From assembly GCA_944321145.1 (NCBI GenBank), contig CALUKF010000011.1, forward strand, positions 1-64,000: a stretch of 64,000 bases of DNA, in the 5' to 3' direction. Positions 59,818-64,000 of this stretch are shown here, piece by piece. The notes beneath the pieces are model-generated. The model ran no database searches, was not told where the DNA came from, and saw only the letters and a list, made by a program, of their open reading frames with translations. Positions within the stretch are counted from its first letter, which is position 1, and each line of letters starts with the position of its first letter. Made by a program: the position numbers and the translations under genes. Origin of the DNA: an uncultured Odoribacter sp. (GTDB lineage: Bacteria > Bacteroidota > Bacteroidia > Bacteroidales > Marinifilaceae).

Positions 59818-61188
59818 TTATTCTGTAATTTGCCAATACCCCTGCTTCCTGCCCCCAACACGTTTCAGCAAGCCAAGTTCTTGAAGGCGGGAAAGATTGT
59901 GAATAATGCCTCCCATTGTCGCATCAGGAATCTTTTCACATAATTCTTGTCGTGTAGCATTGGGGTGCTCGTTCAAATAAACCAATATGGTTTGTTGTTG
60001 TTCCGTTAGGTTTTGTATGGTCTTTTGTATGGTCTTTTGTATGGTCTTTTGGGTAGTCTTCTGGTCGCTTAGGGCAGTAGCCCTTTCCGGATATTCAAAC
60101 TTGAATGTCGTCCATATCCCTGAAGCATCATAATGGAACTCCGGCGTAGAGAATCCGTCATTCTTACAAGCCGTGATGATGCGTTCAATGCCGCGTCCCC
60201 ATGCCTCAATCTCACCGGCACGGAAGAATGTGTTGGCAATGCTTGGATTATAAGGATGGCTCCCGTGTGAGGACAATAACGTGTCAACCGTCCAATCATC
60301 AGGCAGACTGCCACTGTTGATTATTTCCAATTTGTTCTCATACACTCGAATCTGAATAGGCGTATTGCTTGCATAATCTTTGTTGATGCAAGCATTCAGC
60401 AATGCTTCGCGCAAAGCCTCACGGGGCATGGGCAATGTTTCTATCCGTTGGATGCCTTCATAGGTAATAATGGCTTTCAGATACTTGGTGCAAATCAAAT
60501 CCATCAATCTGGCAATTTGTTGGAACAGATTGCCATGTATCTCGTCCTGATAGACCAAATCCATGCCTTCACGGAAAAAGCCCACCTTCACAAAAGCCCC
60601 GGTCACATACATTTCCGGGTCGGGATGGAACAGCAAGGCGGCAGCACGCTTCAAATAACTGCCCTCATAAAGCCGGAGTTTCTCCAACAATCCGTGATTA
60701 TCGTCCATCAAGTCAGCTTCCTCCATGCGCCCGCTCCGCTTGGCATACTTGCGAAATAAATCGAATGTGGCATTGTCCAAATCTTCCACTTTCAAATAAG
60801 GCACAGGCACACCGTCCCACGTTTTGCCCTGTCTGCGAAGCATAAAGCGGTCAAGCTCAGCCCCTTTCAGTTCCTGGTTGGTCGCGCCGCTCCGTTGATA
60901 ATACTTGCCCCGAAAACTGATGGGATAAGGATAAGCCTCCGTCACAATTTCCAGATAAGACTTCCCGTCCTTCTCTTTCAGATTGACATCTACCAAAATA
61001 CCCATCATGTCGCGCACCTTGTTCGGAATATCCTCCATCAATTTCTGGGCATCCTGCACACCGCACACCTCGCCATTGTCACACAGACCGATATACAGCA
61101 CACCGCCTTGTGCATTGGCAAAGCCACAAATCCATTTCTGGTATTCGTCGCGCCAAGATTCTTTGAACTCTATATTTTGGGATTCCAT
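59818..61188 (-). CDS. AlbA_2-domain ATP-binding protein (RecG-like/Schlafen-type) with winged helix
   Basis: 456 residues from ATG 61188 (MESQNIEFKESWRDEYQKWI). AlbA_2 domain about 1-115 (CGFANAQGGVLYIGLCDNGE V), middle helical part, HATPase_c-type domain about 255-370 (ALREALLNACINKDYASNTP, SSHGSHPYNPSIANTFFRAG EIEAWGRGIERI), then a linker of four in-frame tetrapeptides QKT(T/I) (DNA 60014-60061, 12-bp units) and a C-terminal winged helix (ATRQELCEKIPDATMGGIIH NLSRLQELGLLKR). Members are accessory ATPases/regulators often near defence or toxin genes. Stands alone on the opposite strand between direct repeats. Confidence 0.9.
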   Translation of the reverse strand: MESQNIEFKESWRDEYQKWICGFANAQGGVLYIGLCDNGEVCGVQDAQKLMEDIPNKVRDMMGILVDVNLKEKDGKSYLEIVTEAYPYPISFRGKYYQRSGATNQELKGAELDRFMLRRQGKTWDGVPVPYLKVEDLDNATFDLFRKYAKRSGRMEEADLMDDNHGLLEKLRLYEGSYLKRAAALLFHPDPEMYVTGAFVKVGFFREGMDLVYQDEIHGNLFQQIARLMDLICTKYLKAIITYEGIQRIETLPMPREALREALLNACINKDYASNTPIQIRVYENKLEIINSGSLPDDWTVDTLLSSHGSHPYNPSIANTFFRAGEIEAWGRGIERIITACKNDGFSTPEFHYDASGIWTTFKFEYPERATALSDQKTTQKTIQKTIQKTIQNLTEQQQTILVYLNEHPNATRQELCEKIPDATMGGIIHNLSRLQELGLLKRVGGRKQGYWQITE

Positions 61189-61400
61189 TTGCATATCGTC
61201 AATTGTAAATTAGTTTATTCAAACAACAACATGTTTATTTATGATTCCACCACCGCTTATTTCGATATAATCCTGCTTGGGCTTTGATATTCCAGCCTAT
61301 TAATATCTTCCATTCTGCTAATAGAATCATTTGTATTTGCAAAGGTAATGAATTTGAACGATATTTAATGAAAGCATGCAAGATTCCTTGCCCTTTCCAG

Positions 61401-61468
61401 CCGGCAATTCATGGAAACTCTCCGTGCTGGCAACCTTCCTCGCGCCCTTCCTTGCTTCCAAAAAAATA
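61401..61468 (+). pseudogene. Tail fragment related to the 128-residue membrane-protein gene
   Basis: Encodes AGNSWKLSVLATFLAPFLAS KK, against TGNLWVLSVLATFLAPFLIP QK at the end of the gene at 59288; 35 bp (61418-61452) are identical. No upstream part of the gene is present. The other sequence in 61195-61508 is AT-rich and holds no further gene that I can support. Confidence 0.7.
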
Positions 61469-61508
61469 AATCATTTCGTAATTTTGCAACAGGAAAAGAA
61501 AGACAAAC

Positions 61509-62369
61509 ATGAAACAGAAACAAACAGAGGAAGAACATCTCAGTCCGATGAAACTCATATTCAACTATGAAAATGTATTTTACAGTTTCATCTATGACGA
61601 CACGAGCGGCTGCGTTCACCGTTCACGGGAATATGCCATGAATTATGTGTACTCCGGCGAAATGATTCTTGACGATGGCAAGGAACAGATTCACATCGGC
61701 AAAGGTGAATGCGTATACATCCCGCGCGACCACCGTATCACCCTGTACAAAAAGCCCTGCAACGGGGAAAAGTATTGCGGGATTTTCCTGAACTTTACCC
61801 GCCATTTTTTACGGGAGATGTACACAACGCTGGCACAACACAAGATTCCCGCTAACACGCCCAAACTGAAACCGGGCGTAGTCAAACTGCCCAAAACGGC
61901 AGAAATAACAAGCCTTTTCTCCTCTCTGACCCCATTTTTCGACCCGGACGTAAAACCGCAAGACGACTTCATGCACCTCAAACTGCAGGAAGGATTGCTT
62001 GCCCTCCTCCATATAGACATGCGGTTTGCACCCACCCTTTTCGATTTCAACGAACCATGGAAAATTGATATCTTGGACTTCATGGATAAAAACTACATGC
62101 ACGAATTCACAATGGAAGAGCTTGCCCACTACACAGGCAGAAGCCTTTCCACGTTCAAACGCGATTTCAAGAAAATAAGCGACCTGACTCCCGAAAAATG
62201 GCTTATCCGCAAGCGATTGGAAGCCGCCTATTCCATGATACAGCACGACGGTCAGAAAATTACAGACGTCTATGCCAAAGTCGGCTTCAAAAATCAATCC
62301 CATTTCTCAACAGCATTCAAAAAGCAATACGGCATCGCGCCGACAGCCGTGCCCGTCGTACAAAATTGA
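61509..62369 (+). CDS. AraC-family transcriptional regulator
   Basis: 286 residues. N-terminal sensor (about 15-170, YAMNYVYSGEMILDDGKEQI, GECVYIPRDHRITLYKKP), C-terminal HTH pair (about 190-285): FTMEELAHYTGRSLSTFKRD FKK, ITDVYAKVGFKNQSHFSTAF KKQYGIAPT. The exsA-like subtype. Cytoplasmic DNA-binding regulator; the convergent-free layout with the hydrolase gene 100 bp downstream suggests it controls that gene. A terminator between them indicates separate transcripts. Confidence 0.92.
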   Translation: MKQKQTEEEHLSPMKLIFNYENVFYSFIYDDTSGCVHRSREYAMNYVYSGEMILDDGKEQIHIGKGECVYIPRDHRITLYKKPCNGEKYCGIFLNFTRHFLREMYTTLAQHKIPANTPKLKPGVVKLPKTAEITSLFSSLTPFFDPDVKPQDDFMHLKLQEGLLALLHIDMRFAPTLFDFNEPWKIDILDFMDKNYMHEFTMEELAHYTGRSLSTFKRDFKKISDLTPEKWLIRKRLEAAYSMIQHDGQKITDVYAKVGFKNQSHFSTAFKKQYGIAPTAVPVVQN

Positions 62370-62390
62370 CCTGCTCAGCAACAGCATTTG

Positions 62391-62422
62391 AGCCCCACAG
62401 CAATGTCGTTGTGGGGCTTTTC
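62391..62422 (+). terminator. Rho-independent terminator of the AraC gene
   Basis: Stem agccccaca / tgtggggct (62391-62399 and 62410-62418), extended inside by pairs of gcaatgtcgt, followed by TTTTC. Confidence 0.85.
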
Positions 62423-62470
62423 ATTTACATTTGCTTTCGCAAACAAAAACACCAAGAAACAAAAGAAGAG

Positions 62471-63565
62471 ATGAAAACACTATTTGTCAAACACTTATGT
62501 ACAGCATGGTTCATGACCTCTGTATGGATAGGCGGTCTGTCCGCACAAGAAACACAATCAAAAATGAATAGCAATATGGAAGAAAAATTGAATCTGACAC
62601 AAGAATGGGACAAAACATTCCCACAGAGCGACAAAGTGGAACACAGCAAAGTGACATTCCGCAACCGTTACGGCATCACGCTTGCCGCCGACATGTACAA
62701 ACCCAAAGGCACTGCCGGCAAATTGCCCGCCATCGCCGTATGCGGTCCTTTTGGCGCCGTTAAAGAACAAGCAGCCGGATTTTACGCCCAGGAAATGGCA
62801 AAAAGAGGTTTTCTGACCATCGCCTTCGACCCGTCGTTCACCGGTGAAAGCGGAGGCTCCCCGCGTTATATGACCTCGCCCGACATCAACACAGAAGATT
62901 TTTGTGCCGCCGTCGATTATCTGGTCACCCATCCGGAAGTAGCCCCCGGAAAAGTGGGCATCATTGGCATTTGCGGCTGGGGAGGACTGGCAATCAATGC
63001 AGCGGCAGCCGACCCCCGCATCAAAGCGACCCTTGCTTCCACCATGTATGACATGAGCCGTGTCAGCGCCAACGGATATTTCGATACAGAGGACAGCGCC
63101 GAAGCCCGCAACGCGCTGCGCGACAAACTCGCTGCACAGCGCACCGAAGACTATCGGAACGGAACGCCCAAACTCGGCGGCGGAGTCCCCGACGAGCTTC
63201 CCCAAGACGCGCCCCAATTCCTCCGCGATTATTACGACTACTATAAAACCCAACGCGGCTACCATCCCCGTTCGCTCAACTCCAACGGCGGGTGCAATGC
63301 GACATCGCCCATCCCCTGGATTAACTTCCCGTTGATGAGCCGTGCAGGCGAAATTGAAAACGCTGTCATGCTCATACATGGCGAAAAAGCCCACTCCTTC
63401 TATTTCAGCAGCGATGCCTACAAGAAACTCACCATCACTCCCGGCAAAGAGAACAACAAAATCTTCATGGTCATACCCGGTGCCAGCCACACCGATTTAT
63501 ACGACCGGCTCGACAAAATTCCTTTTGATGCAATCGAGAGCTTCTTCACCGAATACTTGAAATAA
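62471..63565 (+). CDS. Exported alpha/beta hydrolase with a Cys at the nucleophile elbow
   Basis: 364 residues from ATG 62471 (MKTLFVKHLCTAWFMTSVWI), signal peptide to about residue 25. Alpha/beta-hydrolase core: AVCGPFGAVKEQAAGFYAQE, IAFDPSFTGESGGSPRY, nucleophile elbow GICGWGG with Cys168 in place of Ser, acid near VMLIHGEKAHSF and His in VIPGASHTDLYD. Dienelactone hydrolase also uses Cys in this position, so activity on lactones or esters is possible. Similar Bacteroidota proteins are annotated as YcjY-like. Probably controlled by the AraC regulator upstream. Confidence 0.88.
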   Translation: MKTLFVKHLCTAWFMTSVWIGGLSAQETQSKMNSNMEEKLNLTQEWDKTFPQSDKVEHSKVTFRNRYGITLAADMYKPKGTAGKLPAIAVCGPFGAVKEQAAGFYAQEMAKRGFLTIAFDPSFTGESGGSPRYMTSPDINTEDFCAAVDYLVTHPEVAPGKVGIIGICGWGGLAINAAAADPRIKATLASTMYDMSRVSANGYFDTEDSAEARNALRDKLAAQRTEDYRNGTPKLGGGVPDELPQDAPQFLRDYYDYYKTQRGYHPRSLNSNGGCNATSPIPWINFPLMSRAGEIENAVMLIHGEKAHSFYFSSDAYKKLTITPGKENNKIFMVIPGASHTDLYDRLDKIPFDAIESFFTEYLK

Positions 63566-63710
63566 AACGCTTGATTACATCCCCCGAAGGGCAGCAAACC
63601 TGCCCGCTCGGGCAAAGAACCTGCCGGATAGGGCGGCATCCTTTTTCCAAAACCATCCCTGCCGCCGGACTTGGGGTATGGACATCCCCCGCGTTTGAAC
63701 AAGGCATACT
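63566..63710. other. Intergenic sequence with short inverted words
   Basis: Contains several short inverted and direct words (ctgcccgctcgggca, gccggatagggcggc) but no gene or clear terminator with a T-run that I can support. Confidence 0.4.
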
Positions 63711-63932
63711 CCCCGCTTGGACAAGGCTTGGAATTCCAGTTACGCCAGATATATGTCGTAGTTACGTCATAGCTTCTATCTTCGTTCGTTGTTCGATTAT
63801 CCTTCGATTCACCTTCGATTAAAATCGAACAATCATCGAGTAGAAAACAAGGAAAAAACAAAAATAATAAAACAGACGTTTATCAGGCATTACTATCACG
63901 AAATTGGAATTCCAAGCCTTGTCCAAGCGGGG
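63711..63932. repeat. Repeat element B (MITE-like, 222 bp, perfect 28-bp terminal inverted repeats)
   Basis: Left end ccccgcttggacaaggcttg gaattcca (63711-63738) and its exact reverse complement at 63905-63932. The AT-rich interior (63739-63904) has no open frame; it holds ttcgatt words at 11-bp spacing and then an inverted aatcgaa. No target-site duplication is obvious. Only one copy in the window. Confidence 0.88.
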
Positions 63933-64000
63933 AGGTTGCCACGCCTATGTGCGGGGCATGACATGCCTAAACGGGATGTACAATTGCCTTTGGCGTTGGC

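Noticed and set aside
60014-60061. CRISPR-like short repeats
   Set aside because: In-frame 12-bp coding repeats with no spacers; no CRISPR array or cas gene was seen anywhere in the window.

Overview
The window is chromosomal DNA of a Bacteroidota bacterium, almost certainly order Bacteroidales. Evidence: three SusC/SusD-type genes wired to ECF sigma/FecR pairs, PorT-like barrels, DUF4271-HemD, DUF6266 and DUF6169 proteins, and -7 boxes of the TAnnTTTG type (often with TTTG about 20 bp upstream) instead of E. coli-like promoters. The two-sigma TonB loci with downstream thioredoxin-like proteins would fit an Odoribacteraceae/Butyricimonas-like organism, but that is a guess.

Layout. 1-5766 (minus): an ECF sigma, its FecR anti-sigma, a SusC receptor and a SusD lipoprotein that runs off the left edge. 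6063-10434 (minus): DUF6266 protein, small lipoprotein, outer-membrane barrel, a structured ncRNA that looks like 6S RNA (8488-8641), and a frameshifted metzincin-type lipoprotein protease. 10633-14697: tRNA-Pro(CGG) diverging from rbfA - FtsX/LolCE-type permease - cyclophilin - VanZ, then pheS. 14783-18297 (minus): phosphate-type porin - lamin-tail lipoprotein - metallophosphoesterase operon. 18867-25788: alpha/beta hydrolase, PL8-type lyase, DAHP synthase/chorismate mutase, a barrel gene pair, dusB. 25899-27179: a DUF4143 ATPase. 27235-37867: second complete sigma-FecR-SusC-SusD locus with a frameshifted lipoprotein and two tandem thioredoxin-like proteins. 38307-40020: a frameshifted second DUF4143 ATPase bounded by 55-bp direct repeats. 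40026-46735 (minus): polA - DUF4271 - hemD - rnpA - yidD - S41 protease. 47222-63565: accessory and stress genes: DUF6169 plus a 59-residue partner, AraC regulators, nitroreductase, SPL radical SAM, DUF418, acyltransferase, Crp/Fnr, two alkyltransferases, several GNATs including a triple-GNAT fusion, an AlbA_2 ATPase, and an AraC/hydrolase pair.

The most unusual content is between genes. A ~260-bp AT-rich element with GC-rich imperfect terminal inverted repeats occurs three times (18443, 27891, 46841), all in one orientation; its core is built on a strict 11-bp phase. A second, sequence-unrelated element with perfect 28-bp terminal inverted repeats (63711-63932) has the same design, including an 11-bp phased core. 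Three accessory loci (DUF6169 pair, DUF4143 pseudogene, AlbA_2 ATPase) are each bracketed by direct repeats; in two of them the repeat is a copy of the 3' end of the neighbouring host gene. One repeat-A copy separates the sigma gene from its FecR partner, and the SusC gene after it changes base composition part-way through.

Three genes carry apparent single-base deletions (near 10163, 34751 and 38952); these may be real decay or consensus errors and should be checked before calling them pseudogenes.
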